Shown in pieces: positions 1 to 9,128 of a DNA stretch of 64,000 nucleotides (the stretch's first letter is position 1; each line of letters begins with the position of its first letter). The stretch spans positions 641,147 to 705,146 of the forward strand of contig KB906754.1 of NCBI GenBank assembly GCA_000381605.1, read 5' to 3'. The position numbers and the translations under genes were made by a program. The notes beneath the pieces are model-generated. The model made no database searches, was not told where the DNA came from, and was given only the letters and a program-made list of their open reading frames with translations. This stretch comes from Acidobacteriaceae bacterium KBS 89 (lineage in GTDB: Bacteria > Acidobacteriota > Terriglobia > Terriglobales > Acidobacteriaceae).

Positions 1-205
1 GCTGAATTACACTTACAAAATCACTTGGCATTGAGTGTACCTCTATCAGATTATCCACTATTCGATGCAGCAAGCCTTTGCTTGGTCGCAACTCATACCC
101 CTTTTCCCGAAAGACGCCCGCTGTCCCCTCTGTCATCGGCCATAACTCCTTTTCCATCAATCCAGAGACCGTGGTACTCAATTCTTGGTTCGCGGCCAGA
201 TCCAT
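1..205 (-). CDS. Possible 3' part of an unidentified gene, cut by the left edge of the window
   Basis: On the minus strand an open frame runs from a stop at 293-295 out through position 1, so its C-terminus lies outside the window. The first ATG is at 205; an in-frame GTG lies at 251-253. From the ATG the product begins MDLAANQELSTTVSG and 68 residues are visible. I do not recognise a family, and see no membrane segment or cysteine motif. Base composition here is less GC-rich than in the neighbouring housekeeping genes. It may be a real gene, a remnant, or chance; length alone does not decide. Confidence 0.2.
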   Translation of the reverse strand, partial: MDLAANQELSTTVSGLMEKELWPMTEGTAGVFREKGYELRPSKGLLHRIVDNLIEVHSMPSDFVSVIQ

Positions 206-295
206 TCTTGAAACGCTCCATTCACTGATGGTCCGTGTCCCTGCCGCACTCACTGGCCCGGATTGGGCCGGCGATGAAGTGACCAATTGGACTTA

Positions 296-564
296 TTTTC
301 TCGGCCCTTGTGCTCAACGTGGCAGCGCTCTTTTCTTGGCTCATAGCCGCCCCGACGGACTTCGTCGCCGGCAATCAGGCGCCGCGTCGCCACACACTGC
401 GTCACTCGTTTGATGCTTGTTGTCAGCGTCTTCTATGCGCTCTCGCCTCGGGTCAATCTGACCGTAATCGGCATCCTACGCCTCCCCTCGTGGCCCCGCT
501 ACTGCATCCCGGTCATTCATCGACGCCAAGAGCACACCCACCCGCGATCCGGACCGGCTCGAAG
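296..564. other. Gap before prephenate dehydratase; no gene recognised
   Basis: About 270 bases between the edge-cut open frame and the end of prephenate dehydratase. Short plus-strand frames exist, but none has a ribosome binding site or a product resembling a protein family. I see no tRNA-like cloverleaf and no strong hairpin followed by T residues. Confidence 0.3.
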
Positions 565-1392
565 CTAAGCTGCTCTGTACCGCCCCAGCACCTTCACCAT
601 CCGGCAGTGTTCGCGAAGCGCCACCAGCGCAGCATCGGCATCCTTCGCGGTCTCAAACCGCACATCCACATAAAACACGTACTCCCATGGACTCCCCGGT
701 ACAGGCCGCGACTCGATCTTCGTCAAATTAACTCCGGCGTCAGCGAGACGCTGCAGCGCCACCACCAGCGTCCCCGGCCGATGCTCAATGGCAAACGCCA
801 GGCTCATCTTGTTGGCATCCGTCACATTCCCGGCGGAAGGCGCATCCTCCCGCCGCAGGAGATGAAATCGCGTGTAATTCTCCGTGTGGTCTTCGATGCC
901 AGCCACTAGCACTTCTGCACTATAGACCCTCGCCGCAAGCTCGGGCGCGATCCCCGCCACATCGCGCAAGCCTGCCGCCATCAGGTGCTTCACACTCCCA
1001 GCCGTGTCATAGAAAGGCACCACCTCAAACTCCGAATGCGCCGCCAGAAACCTTCGGCACTGCGACAAGGCCACCGGATGCGACATCACCCTCCGCACCT
1101 CCTCGAGCTTCACCCCTGGCATCGCAATCACGTTGTGCCGGATTCGCAGCAGACTCTCCCCATCGATTCGTACCGGCAACTCCAGCAGAAGGTCGTAATG
1201 TTCCGCCACTGATCCGTGCAGACTGTTCTCAATTGGCAGCACGGCACAGTCGACCTCACCCGAAACAACCTTCGCCAACACTTGGGCAGACACCGTGCAC
1301 GGGATGATCTCCAGCCCACTCTGGTTGCACAGCATCTCCACCGTCGCCATATGACTGTTGGAGCCTAACTCTCCCTGGATCGCAACCTTCAA
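565..1392 (-). CDS. pheA: Prephenate dehydratase with C-terminal ACT domain
   Basis: Converts prephenate to phenylpyruvate in phenylalanine synthesis. The 275-residue product has the family length for a stand-alone enzyme, not a fusion with chorismate mutase. The N-terminal periplasmic-binding-like catalytic part contains LPIENSLHGSV, and the NYTRF segment (about residues 172-176) carries the catalytic threonine of the family TRF motif. The ACT domain (about 195-270) has the ESRP motif that binds phenylalanine in this family, so feedback inhibition is expected. The start is TTG at 1392: the family N-terminus (KVAIQGELGSNSH) begins right there and no ATG is available. Monocistronic as far as can be seen. 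Confidence 0.95.
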   Translation of the reverse strand: MKVAIQGELGSNSHMATVEMLCNQSGLEIIPCTVSAQVLAKVVSGEVDCAVLPIENSLHGSVAEHYDLLLELPVRIDGESLLRIRHNVIAMPGVKLEEVRRVMSHPVALSQCRRFLAAHSEFEVVPFYDTAGSVKHLMAAGLRDVAGIAPELAARVYSAEVLVAGIEDHTENYTRFHLLRREDAPSAGNVTDANKMSLAFAIEHRPGTLVVALQRLADAGVNLTKIESRPVPGSPWEYVFYVDVRFETAKDADAALVALREHCRMVKVLGRYRAA

Positions 1393-1552
1393 CGCAAATA
1401 CCCCGATTCTGCGTACACAACTTCTACGTATTTTATTCTCACTGGCAACCTCCTTCGCGAACCCGGCACCTTACCACAAGTAAGGGCCAGTACTGCACAC
1501 CATCACTGCGGCGAACCGGGAGGTGAGAACCGGCGTCGTTTAGGAGAACGAA

Positions 1553-1702
1553 ATGCTTTGGACAATTACAATTATTCTCTTCATCCTCTGGGTCCTAGGA
1601 CTCGTCAGCAGTTACACACTGGGCGGATGGATCCACATCCTTCTGGTCCTCGCTGTGATCGTGCTTATCTTCAACCTAATGTCTGGGAGACGGGCCGTCT
1701 GA
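1553..1702 (+). CDS. lmo0937-family small membrane protein
   Basis: A 49-residue protein preceded by the ribosome binding site TAGGAG seven bases before the ATG. It consists of two hydrophobic segments (about residues 4-20 and 26-42) joined by a short SSYTLGG turn, ending in SGRRAV. Length, the WI/LG layout and the GG turn match the lmo0937 family of tiny bacterial membrane proteins, whose function is unknown. It lies 78 bases upstream of a CsbD gene on the same strand; these two families are commonly found together among stress-induced genes, so co-expression is likely. Family assignment rests on sequence pattern only. Confidence 0.8.
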   Translation: MLWTITIILFILWVLGLVSSYTLGGWIHILLVLAVIVLIFNLMSGRRAV

Positions 1703-1780
1703 CGCTCGTCTACACGACCAGACATCAGGCAATAGAGCCGCCCTCCCAAGCCGTGTGAGTTTTCTGAAGGAGTTTAAAAC

Positions 1781-2116
1781 ATGAATACCGATAAAGTAGA
1801 AGGAAAATTCGATCAGGTAGCAGGCAAGATCAAGCAGAGTGTCGGCGAAGCTGTCGGCAACCAGAAATTGGCCAACGCTGGCGCTGCAGAACAAATCAAG
1901 GGCGTCGCAAAGGAGACATGGGGCAACGCCAAAGACACCGCGAACGTCGTGAATGACGACACGCGTGCACGCGCAGAAGTCGAAGGCGAGAGCTACAAAG
2001 TGCGGGCAGAAGAAAAGGCGCACGAACTCCGTGAAAAAATCACCACAACCGCGCACAACATCAAGGATAAATTGAATCAGAAAATGGACGACGTGAAACG
2101 CGACCATAATGCGTGA
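1781..2116 (+). CDS. CsbD family stress-response protein
   Basis: A 111-residue, highly charged, soluble protein. The N-terminus (MNTDKVEGKFDQVAGKIKQ) and the GNQKLANAGAAEQIKG segment are the hallmarks of the CsbD domain; CsbD genes belong to general-stress regulons in several bacteria, with unknown molecular role. The C-terminal half (residues 60-110) extends beyond the domain as a Lys/Glu/Asp-rich, probably helical or disordered tail. GAAGGAG sits eight bases before the ATG. It follows the lmo0937-type gene and is closed by the terminator at 2139-2163. Confidence 0.9.
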   Translation: MNTDKVEGKFDQVAGKIKQSVGEAVGNQKLANAGAAEQIKGVAKETWGNAKDTANVVNDDTRARAEVEGESYKVRAEEKAHELREKITTTAHNIKDKLNQKMDDVKRDHNA

Positions 2117-2138
2117 CCGATCGTCACTTCCTTGAAAG

Positions 2139-2163
2139 GCCCGCCCGCCGTGGCGGGCTTTTC
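2139..2163 (+). terminator. Rho-independent terminator after the CsbD gene
   Basis: Seven-base-pair all-GC stem (GCCCGCC at 2139-2145 with GGCGGGC at 2152-2158), six-base loop, then TTTT. Placed 22 bases after the CsbD stop codon; it also touches the 3' end of the convergent prenyltransferase gene and may serve both. Confidence 0.85.
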
Positions 2164-3029
2164 TATCGCCGCATCAAAACGTCTGCCGCCACAAATCCAA
2201 AGAACACAACCGAGATCACACCATTCAACGTGAAGAACGCCGCATTCATCCGCCTCAGATCCTTCGGCGAAATAATGGAGTGCTCATAGAGCAGCAGGAT
2301 CGCAACCACCACGATTCCGAGCATCGCCACCTTCCCCAGTCCAAACAGCACCACCAGCCAGCAGAGCATCAGCAGCATTCCCAAATGCATTGCCCGTGCA
2401 ATCCAGAACGCCGGCACCAGGCCAAACGCCTGCGGCACGCTGTTCAGCCCTGCCTTGCGATCGTGCTCAAAATCTTGGCACGCATACAACACGTCGAACC
2501 CGCCCACCCATAGCAGCACCGCACCCGTCAGCACCACAATTCGCCAGTCGAGCGATCCCCGCACCCCGATCCACGCGGCCGTTGGCGCAATCCCCAGCGC
2601 CAGTCCGAGCACCAGATGAGACCACCGCGTCACCCGCTTCATATAGCTGTAGAGCAACACCACTGCAAGCGCCACCGGGGCCAGCTCCAGCGTCAGCCGA
2701 TTCAGCATCGCCGCACCCAGAACAAACAACGCCACCGATACCACGACAAATCCGCCGACAAACCGGCTGCTCAGCGTCCCCGCCGGTATCGCGCGCATCG
2801 CCGTCCGCGGATTAACCGCATCCAGCCTGGCATCCGCGAGCCGGTTGAACGCCATCGCCGCGGACCTCGCCGCCACCATGCAAACCACGATCCACCCCAG
2901 CACCCTAAGCGTCGGCCACCCGCCTGCCGCCAGCACAGCTCCCGTTAACGCAAACGGCAGCGCAAACACCGAATGTTCCCACTTGATCATCTCAAGCGTT
3001 ACAGCCGTACTCTTCCAAAACGATGCCAT
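2163..3029 (-). CDS. UbiA-like polyprenyltransferase, probable menaquinone-pathway enzyme
   Basis: Integral membrane enzyme attaching a polyprenyl chain to an aromatic acid. The 288-residue product has about eight hydrophobic helices. Both aspartate-rich UbiA motifs are present: NRLADARLDAVNPRT (about residues 61-75) and DVLYACQDFEHDRKAG (about 176-191), which bind the prenyl diphosphate through magnesium. I chose ATG 3029 because AGAGAG precedes it and the family N-terminus (ASFWKSTAVTLEMIKWEHS) follows; the frame is open further upstream but without family features. The ‘ubiA_other’ type is often the prenyltransferase of the futalosine menaquinone route, which would fit this phylum, but no other mqn gene is present here to prove it. 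Confidence 0.88.
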   Translation of the reverse strand: MASFWKSTAVTLEMIKWEHSVFALPFALTGAVLAAGGWPTLRVLGWIVVCMVAARSAAMAFNRLADARLDAVNPRTAMRAIPAGTLSSRFVGGFVVVSVALFVLGAAMLNRLTLELAPVALAVVLLYSYMKRVTRWSHLVLGLALGIAPTAAWIGVRGSLDWRIVVLTGAVLLWVGGFDVLYACQDFEHDRKAGLNSVPQAFGLVPAFWIARAMHLGMLLMLCWLVVLFGLGKVAMLGIVVVAILLLYEHSIISPKDLRRMNAAFFTLNGVISVVFFGFVAADVLMRR

Positions 3030-3096
3030 CTCTCTATCGTAAAAGAATTGGGCCGCGCCAACGTCGCCGGCGCGGCGCAGATGCAGGAAATCCAAC

Positions 3097-3882
3097 TTAT
3101 TTCTCTGTCTTCTCCGGTGTACCACCAACCACTTGCAGATTGTTCACCACCTTGAAAACACCTGAGACGCTGTTCGCCCGTATATTCGCGACATCCTTGT
3201 CAGCCTGCGTATCCACCACACCCGAAAGCGTTACGTTGCCGTTCACCACCGTAATCCGGATCGGCTTCGCCGGATCGATCGCATACTTATTCAACTGCGG
3301 AAAGCCATAGATCGCCCGCGCCTCCGCTAGCCGGATGTGATCATCCATCGGCGAAACAGGCGCCACCTCGACGTTATCGATCACGTCCTTCACCCCGGGA
3401 TAGTTTTCCACCAGGCTGATCGCCGAGTCCTTGTCCGACGGCCCATACGCCGTTCCACCAAGCGTCACAGCACCGTTCTGCACACCAATCGTGAAGGCAT
3501 TGAAGGCCGTCGACCCATATCCCACGCGGTCATACGCAAGCTTCTCCGCCAGCTTGTCCCGTAGCGTCGTATCATCGACCACAGGCCCCGCAACCTCAAT
3601 CTCGTTTTCGACGCCCTTCACATTCCTGCGATGATGCGCGCGGTTGTCAGCGTCGACCTTTGCGCTATAGAGGTCCACCGTCCCCGTCAACATCACAACA
3701 CCGTTCTGCACTGACGCCTTCACATCTTTGAATCGCTTGTTGTCCAGCGCCTTCATTACATCCGCCTGGATCTGTGAATCGTTTGGTCCGCTCTGGGCGA
3801 TACCCTTGCCCGTCCCCACAACCAGCAGCACCGCAGCCAGGCCTGGAAAACCCACACGTCGTACAATCCTCATCCAGCCCAT
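3097..3882 (-). CDS. Exported protein with three BON domains
   Basis: A 261-residue secreted or periplasmic protein. After a signal peptide (hydrophobic about residues 11-30, ending GIAQS) come three BON-type repeats, each with the alpha-beta pattern and a ‘V..G.V.L.GTV / V.N.I.V’ core: about residues 36-100 (VQNGVVMLTGTV), 105-175 (VQNGAVTLGGTA) and 180-255 (VNGNVTLSGVV). BON domains are thought to contact membranes or phospholipids and occur in OsmY-like envelope stress proteins. The start at 3882 is supported by a perfect AGGAGG five bases upstream; an earlier frame-open methionine lacks one. It sits between a prenyltransferase and the outer-membrane biogenesis operon. Confidence 0.88.
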   Translation of the reverse strand: MGWMRIVRRVGFPGLAAVLLVVGTGKGIAQSGPNDSQIQADVMKALDNKRFKDVKASVQNGVVMLTGTVDLYSAKVDADNRAHHRRNVKGVENEIEVAGPVVDDTTLRDKLAEKLAYDRVGYGSTAFNAFTIGVQNGAVTLGGTAYGPSDKDSAISLVENYPGVKDVIDNVEVAPVSPMDDHIRLAEARAIYGFPQLNKYAIDPAKPIRITVVNGNVTLSGVVDTQADKDVANIRANSVSGVFKVVNNLQVVGGTPEKTEK

Positions 3883-3966
3883 CGTTCCTCCTGAAGTCGT
3901 TGGTCCCGCGCAACACATTCCATCACTCATTACGAAATTGGATGCAACTTTCACCCCGTCGGCGGT

Positions 3967-6900
3967 CTACCGGTATCTCTTCCGCAACTTATAAACCACA
4001 CTGAACACGCCCGATTCGTCGCGGGTCACCACAATTGAATTGTCATGGTTCAAGTCATACTGCACCTGAATTAACTGTTGTGCCGAGGTGTTCACATTCG
4101 TCGCAAACGTCGCTGTGATCTGCCGCGAAATTTGTTGTTGTACCGTGATCCTCGCTGACGATTGCCCCAGCGTTCCCACAAACGCCGGATCGATCTTCAC
4201 GCTACCCACGCCGAACAGCTTCTCAACCCGGTTGCTCACCGTTGCGTTTAAGGCTCCGCCCAAAAGCGCGCTGGTCGTCGGATCGGTACCCTGCTGCGCC
4301 TGCCGCTCCTGATAGAGCTGCGCCTCTTCCTGCGTTCGCCCCAGCGCCAACAACGCAAACACATCGGCCTCGCTCAGTGGAGGCTCCGACCGGTAGGTCG
4401 GTTTCAGGTTTGTCGCCGTTCCATGCAAGCCCACCGTTATGTCGTAGTTCTCCACCTGAGCCGTCGCATCCAGGTCGATGATCGGATCGATCCGCACCGG
4501 GTTCGTAAAGTAAATATCTCCCCGCTGCAGCTGGTACTTCTGCCCGGCAAACGTCGCGCTTCCATCATTAATCTCGATCCGCCCCAATACCGACGGCATC
4601 GCCGCCGTTCCCCGAATCGTCAGATCCACCGTGCCCGCCAGCTTCGCGTACGAATTCTGAAAATCCAGCTGCGGCGCGCTCGTCACATGCACATCCAGCC
4701 GGATCTTGTTCGCCGGCGAATTCGGATCGGGAGGAGCACTCACGCCTCCCGGCGACCCGAACGCCGCAAAGTCCACGTCCTGCCCAATCCCAAATCGCGT
4801 AATCAAAATCGTTCCACTCAGTGTCGCGCTCTCGAGCCCGCCCTGCAGCTTCAGGTTCGCATTTGCCGTTGCGCTCAACCCATACAAGCGCACCCGCACC
4901 ACATCGCCCGTCGCGGTCAGGTCCGCATACACGCCATTCCTGTACCGAATCGCCCCGCCAATCTTCAGCGTGCCACCGCCTGTCGTCGCTGTCAGGCTCT
5001 CCACCTGCAGTCGATCCCCATTGAAGACCAGCGTGCCGTTCATATTGCTCAACCCATTCGGCACACCATCCATCGCGATATTCACTTTGTCGAACTGCAC
5101 CTTGCCCGTCAGTTCCGGGTTCTTCACCAACCCACCGGCGGCGACCGTGAACTCCAGCTTTCCGGTCGCGATAATGTCAGTATCAAACGTATGCAGCAGC
5201 GTCATGCTCACAGTCCCGGTCGCCTTCACATCCAGACTGCCGCCTTTTGGATTCTTCGACCCAAACACCTCTGCAGTCCCGCTGGCTCGCATGTCCGTAT
5301 CCTGTCCGGTTATGTGGACCTGCTCTAATGTCGCCACACCATCGCGCAGCCCAATCCGCAGCGGTTCGGCCGCCTTCAACTCAATCCCTTGCAGCTTCAC
5401 CTCCACCTGGCTGAAATCCGCCTCGCCGCTCAACGCCTTCGGAGTCTTCAGCGGCCCACTCACCGTCGCCACACCATTGATCTGTGACTGCCCCTTGATG
5501 TTCCCCGGTCCAAACAACGCCAGCGGCCTCCCGATATCAAGCCCCGCGACGGTCACCTTCGCCTGCATCGGATAGTCGCCCGTCAACTTCGTCTGTCCCG
5601 TCGCATTCACCTTCGCGCCCACCAGCGTCGAGTTGGCAGAAAAATTTAATGTCTCCCCATCGCTATGCGCCTCAACCACTGCTTCGCCGACACCCTGGCC
5701 TTGATACGTCACGCCTGTGACCTTCACGTTCGCCTTAAGCCCAGGCTGTGTCACCGTTCCATTCGCGTCCGCAACCAGAGTGACAACCCCATCCACACCT
5801 GTCTTCGCCTCCTGCACCGTTACAAACTTCGACAGCAAAATGTCGTGCCCTTCCACATGCGCATGTAGATGTTCACTTCCCCAGTCATACCCGCCATTAC
5901 CCGCGATCTGCACTCCATGCATCTTCAACACGACGCTGCTCGCTTCGATGGCCTTGCCTTGCACGGTCAACTCCGCGACTGCCGACTCATACGGCTCGTC
6001 ATAAGCCACGCCATTCATCAGCGACACATGTCCGCCCCCGCTCAAACTCCTCAACGTCCCCACCGCATGAGCATTCAACGCCATCGTTCCTGTCAGCGGG
6101 ACCTTCCCCTGCTGCCCGGCAATCTGCAGCACATCCACAACCTGTGCGTTCGTCAGTTGAGCCTGTGCATCCAACGCCATTCCGTCGTCCCACTCGTAGG
6201 TCACCGTCCCGCGCGGTCCAACTACCTTTCTCGGCACGATCTTCCCCTCGACATTCAACACCGCGCTCCCCCGCTTGATCGTCGAATTCGCCACCAGCAC
6301 ACCCGTGTTCGGCGAATACTCCGCGTCCGCAACTACCGAATCGATCAGTACGTCCGTCGCTCCCAGCGCAAACTCTGCATTCGTCGCCTGCAGGTGCCCC
6401 TTGACATCCAGGTCCGCAATCGCCCCCCTCGCTGTTCCATTGAACTGCAGCGCACCATGCAGAATGACGGGAATCGCCGCCGTACCCCTCTTTCCATTTC
6501 CTTCCAGATCCAGCGTCGTCAGCAACTGGTTGTACTCCGTCAGATCCCGTATCGTCAGGTCAACCCGCAGATCTGTCAGCCGATCGCCCTCGTTCACCCC
6601 GAGCACGCCCGATGCCTCGAAGTTCGTCTGCGGCATCTGCAGCGTAATCTTTTGAATCACCACCGTCTCGTTCTTGCCCGTGTAGTGCGCCACCGTCTGT
6701 CCGGTCACCGGAACATTGTCCAACACACCGTTCCGCTTCACACCCGTCGGCGCAAATGTCAGGTTGCCGTCCGCCTCTACCGTATCCGCAATGTACTTCG
6801 CTGGCCCGCCCCACTCCATCTTCACTGGCCCGCTAACCGCCGTATCGAACCCGAGGTCGCCATAGTGCTCCGGCGCAGTCACATCCATAATCGTCCGTAG

Positions 6901-8364
6901 CGGAATCTTCGCCAGCGTCGCAGTCAAATAAGCATGCGCCGTCTGCACTGCCGGCACCTTCACACTCTCCGTAATGGGTGGCTTAGCCCCAATCGACTTC
7001 GCTGTAGTATTCGTCGTCGTAACCGCGGCCTTCGTCGTCGTCGAACTTGCTGCCACATCCGTAGCCGGCACCTCGCCCAGCCAGTTTGCAATCCGCAGCT
7101 CACCAGACGCGCTACCCCCGCCGGGCAAATACCCCGTAAGCGCCGTCAACAAAAGCTCTGTCGGTGTCACATGCAGCGTCGCGCTGCCATCCACATCATG
7201 CAGCCGCACGTACTCGTTCCGGTACGACGCCTTGCGAATCTTCGCCGTCCCCACCACCAGATATCCCGCCACGCAATCAGGGTCTGGCGGCAACGGACGC
7301 GGCGGCTTCGCCGTCTGCTGCGGATGGCTGCGTTGCCAGAACGGTGGGCGCTTCTGCGCCACCGCCGGCGGCGTCGTACAGTTGTGCGCCTTCACATCGA
7401 GATCGACCGCACCCGCATTTAACCCCTCCACGTCCGCCAGCACCGAAATCTGCTTTAGATCCAGCGAGCCCTTCACCGTCGTCTGCCACTCCGGCTTGGC
7501 AAAATTCTTGATGTTCCCCGTAACGTGCAGCTTCGAACTCTTCCCGCTCGTAAACTCAAGCTGCCACAAATCGGCCGCATCCCGTCCCAGCTCCCCGGTT
7601 AGATGCAGCGTCGACTGCGCCTCCACTTGTTTCGCAATCTTCGTCCGAAGGTCATTCAAGTCCACCGTCAAACCGTACCGGTCAGTCGAGGCGATATAGT
7701 AGACCTCGGCCCCCAGGTTCCGCGCCGCCATGTCGAACGGAATCGTGCGGTTATTCAACAGCGCAACGCCGTTCGCAATCACCACCTTCTCCGCCTTCAG
7801 ATCCAGCAACGTATCCGTCAACGAAGTCTTGCTTGTATTCGGATGCTTCGGTTGCGGCTGGTTCGTCTTTCCGTCCTTATCCACAATCAAATGAAACTGC
7901 GGATGATCGACGCTCAGATAGCTCAATTGCACATGCGAAGCAACCCCCGTCCCCGTTACATGCGAGAAGAGGTTGAGGAGCTTCACCCGCAGTTCGATCT
8001 TGTCCACCGCCAGATAGGGCGCCTCACCCGGACCCTCCAGTCCGTGAATCACCAGCCCATCGGCCTCAATCGCCAGATGCCACAGGTCGAATCCGATCTT
8101 CCCCAGCTCCACTCGTCCGCCGGTTGCGTCCTCCAGTACCTTGACAACCTCCTTGCCGACCCTCCGGTTGAAATCGTCCGTCGTCGAATACCACGCGAAC
8201 GTCCCGAACAACACCATCAACAGGATCACAAACCCAATCAGAGTCCAAGCCACCGCCCGCCCCATTCGCGTCGCCAGCGAACGCTTCACCTTGGCGATCT
8301 CCTCGCCAACCTTCTCCTTCAGAATCTCCTTCTTCTCCGACAGTTTTTTCTCGAGATCGCTCAC
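3967..8364 (-). CDS. tamB: TamB-like translocation and assembly module protein (DUF490/AsmA superfamily)
   Basis: A 1465-residue envelope protein anchored by one N-terminal transmembrane helix (residues 37-60) after a charged cytoplasmic stretch. The remainder is the repetitive beta-strand pattern of TamB/AsmA-type bridges, and the last ~350 residues form the conserved TamB C-terminal domain (for example RGDIYFTNPVRIDP and SEADVFALLALG). Such proteins span the periplasm to the outer membrane and are implicated in protein insertion or lipid transport. The start is GTG 8364, whose GTGA overlaps the stop codon of the SurA-like gene by four bases, indicating translational coupling. A Pro/Thr-rich low-complexity stretch lies near residues 330-360. 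An in-frame extension upstream of GTG exists but lies inside the preceding gene. Confidence 0.88.
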   Translation of the reverse strand: MSDLEKKLSEKKEILKEKVGEEIAKVKRSLATRMGRAVAWTLIGFVILLMVLFGTFAWYSTTDDFNRRVGKEVVKVLEDATGGRVELGKIGFDLWHLAIEADGLVIHGLEGPGEAPYLAVDKIELRVKLLNLFSHVTGTGVASHVQLSYLSVDHPQFHLIVDKDGKTNQPQPKHPNTSKTSLTDTLLDLKAEKVVIANGVALLNNRTIPFDMAARNLGAEVYYIASTDRYGLTVDLNDLRTKIAKQVEAQSTLHLTGELGRDAADLWQLEFTSGKSSKLHVTGNIKNFAKPEWQTTVKGSLDLKQISVLADVEGLNAGAVDLDVKAHNCTTPPAVAQKRPPFWQRSHPQQTAKPPRPLPPDPDCVAGYLVVGTAKIRKASYRNEYVRLHDVDGSATLHVTPTELLLTALTGYLPGGGSASGELRIANWLGEVPATDVAASSTTTKAAVTTTNTTAKSIGAKPPITESVKVPAVQTAHAYLTATLAKIPLRTIMDVTAPEHYGDLGFDTAVSGPVKMEWGGPAKYIADTVEADGNLTFAPTGVKRNGVLDNVPVTGQTVAHYTGKNETVVIQKITLQMPQTNFEASGVLGVNEGDRLTDLRVDLTIRDLTEYNQLLTTLDLEGNGKRGTAAIPVILHGALQFNGTARGAIADLDVKGHLQATNAEFALGATDVLIDSVVADAEYSPNTGVLVANSTIKRGSAVLNVEGKIVPRKVVGPRGTVTYEWDDGMALDAQAQLTNAQVVDVLQIAGQQGKVPLTGTMALNAHAVGTLRSLSGGGHVSLMNGVAYDEPYESAVAELTVQGKAIEASSVVLKMHGVQIAGNGGYDWGSEHLHAHVEGHDILLSKFVTVQEAKTGVDGVVTLVADANGTVTQPGLKANVKVTGVTYQGQGVGEAVVEAHSDGETLNFSANSTLVGAKVNATGQTKLTGDYPMQAKVTVAGLDIGRPLALFGPGNIKGQSQINGVATVSGPLKTPKALSGEADFSQVEVKLQGIELKAAEPLRIGLRDGVATLEQVHITGQDTDMRASGTAEVFGSKNPKGGSLDVKATGTVSMTLLHTFDTDIIATGKLEFTVAAGGLVKNPELTGKVQFDKVNIAMDGVPNGLSNMNGTLVFNGDRLQVESLTATTGGGTLKIGGAIRYRNGVYADLTATGDVVRVRLYGLSATANANLKLQGGLESATLSGTILITRFGIGQDVDFAAFGSPGGVSAPPDPNSPANKIRLDVHVTSAPQLDFQNSYAKLAGTVDLTIRGTAAMPSVLGRIEINDGSATFAGQKYQLQRGDIYFTNPVRIDPIIDLDATAQVENYDITVGLHGTATNLKPTYRSEPPLSEADVFALLALGRTQEEAQLYQERQAQQGTDPTTSALLGGALNATVSNRVEKLFGVGSVKIDPAFVGTLGQSSARITVQQQISRQITATFATNVNTSAQQLIQVQYDLNHDNSIVVTRDESGVFSVVYKLRKRYR

Positions 8365-9128
8365 GGGACCACCTCCCCCGGAGTGATAATCCGCACGCTG
8401 CCCTGCGCCCGCAGCGACTTCAGCCAATCATCCAGCAGCGCACCCACCTCCTGCTGTAGCAGCACCTCTTCAATTCGCTTCTTGATCCTTTCCAGATTCG
8501 GCGGCGTCACGTTCCGCTTCGCATACTCCGGCAACATCGTCTTCTCGTAATACGCCTGAATCTCTTCGTCCTTAACCTTGACCCCATTCCGAAAGCGCAC
8601 TTCGATGAACTTAAGCAGCTGCATCCGCTTGAGCCACCGCGATCGAAACTCCGCCTCGGTAAATCCAAAGTCAGCCAGATATTTCTTCCAACCCTCGTCG
8701 GTCTCGCAGTGATACTGTTTGCACGCCGGTATGTCCTTCCGCACCATCGCGATCTGCGCGTCAAGATCCTTATCTGGCACCACGTCCTCAGGCTCCAACG
8801 CCGCCTGCTGCAAAATCAGCGCCCTGTCCACCAGCCTCTCAATAATCCTGCCCCGCGTCGAATCGGACGCCGCGCGGTAGGGTTGAATCTCCCCAAACCG
8901 CCGCTCCTCGTCCACATCGCTCTCCAGAATCACGTCCCCATTCACCACGGCAACCAACCGGTCCAGCACGGCTCCCTGCGCAGCAGACGCTGAACCGTTG
9001 GTCTGAGGCGTTCCCGTCGGCGCAGCCTGTCCCGCCCACAGCCAACCCGCACACACCACAGGCATCGCCACGAACGCGAACGCGCTCATCAGCCACCGCC
9101 CTGTCGTTGTCTGCGCCATCGGCTTCAT
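8361..9128 (-). CDS. SurA N-terminal-domain periplasmic chaperone lacking a PPIase domain
   Basis: A 255-residue exported protein with a signal peptide (about residues 12-33). Residues 54-200 match the SurA/PrsA-type N-terminal chaperone domain: LDRLVAVVNGDVILESDVDEE is the family opening, followed by the helical arm with RIIERLVDRALILQQA. The C-terminal helix (PPNLERIKKRIEEVLLQQEV) closes the chaperone fold. No parvulin PPIase domain is present, so it should act as a holdase, not an isomerase. Its ATG directly follows the stop of the Omp85 gene and its stop overlaps tamB, so all three are one operon for delivering and assembling outer-membrane proteins. Confidence 0.85.
   Translation of the reverse strand: MKPMAQTTTGRWLMSAFAFVAMPVVCAGWLWAGQAAPTGTPQTNGSASAAQGAVLDRLVAVVNGDVILESDVDEERRFGEIQPYRAASDSTRGRIIERLVDRALILQQAALEPEDVVPDKDLDAQIAMVRKDIPACKQYHCETDEGWKKYLADFGFTEAEFRSRWLKRMQLLKFIEVRFRNGVKVKDEEIQAYYEKTMLPEYAKRNVTPPNLERIKKRIEEVLLQQEVGALLDDWLKSLRAQGSVRIITPGEVVP

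Noticed and set aside
4423..5328. Long plus-strand open frame opposite tamB
   Set aside because: Arg/His/Pro-rich shadow of a strongly C-biased gene; many similar antisense frames lie opposite every long gene here (for example 11187-12524, 53593-54987).
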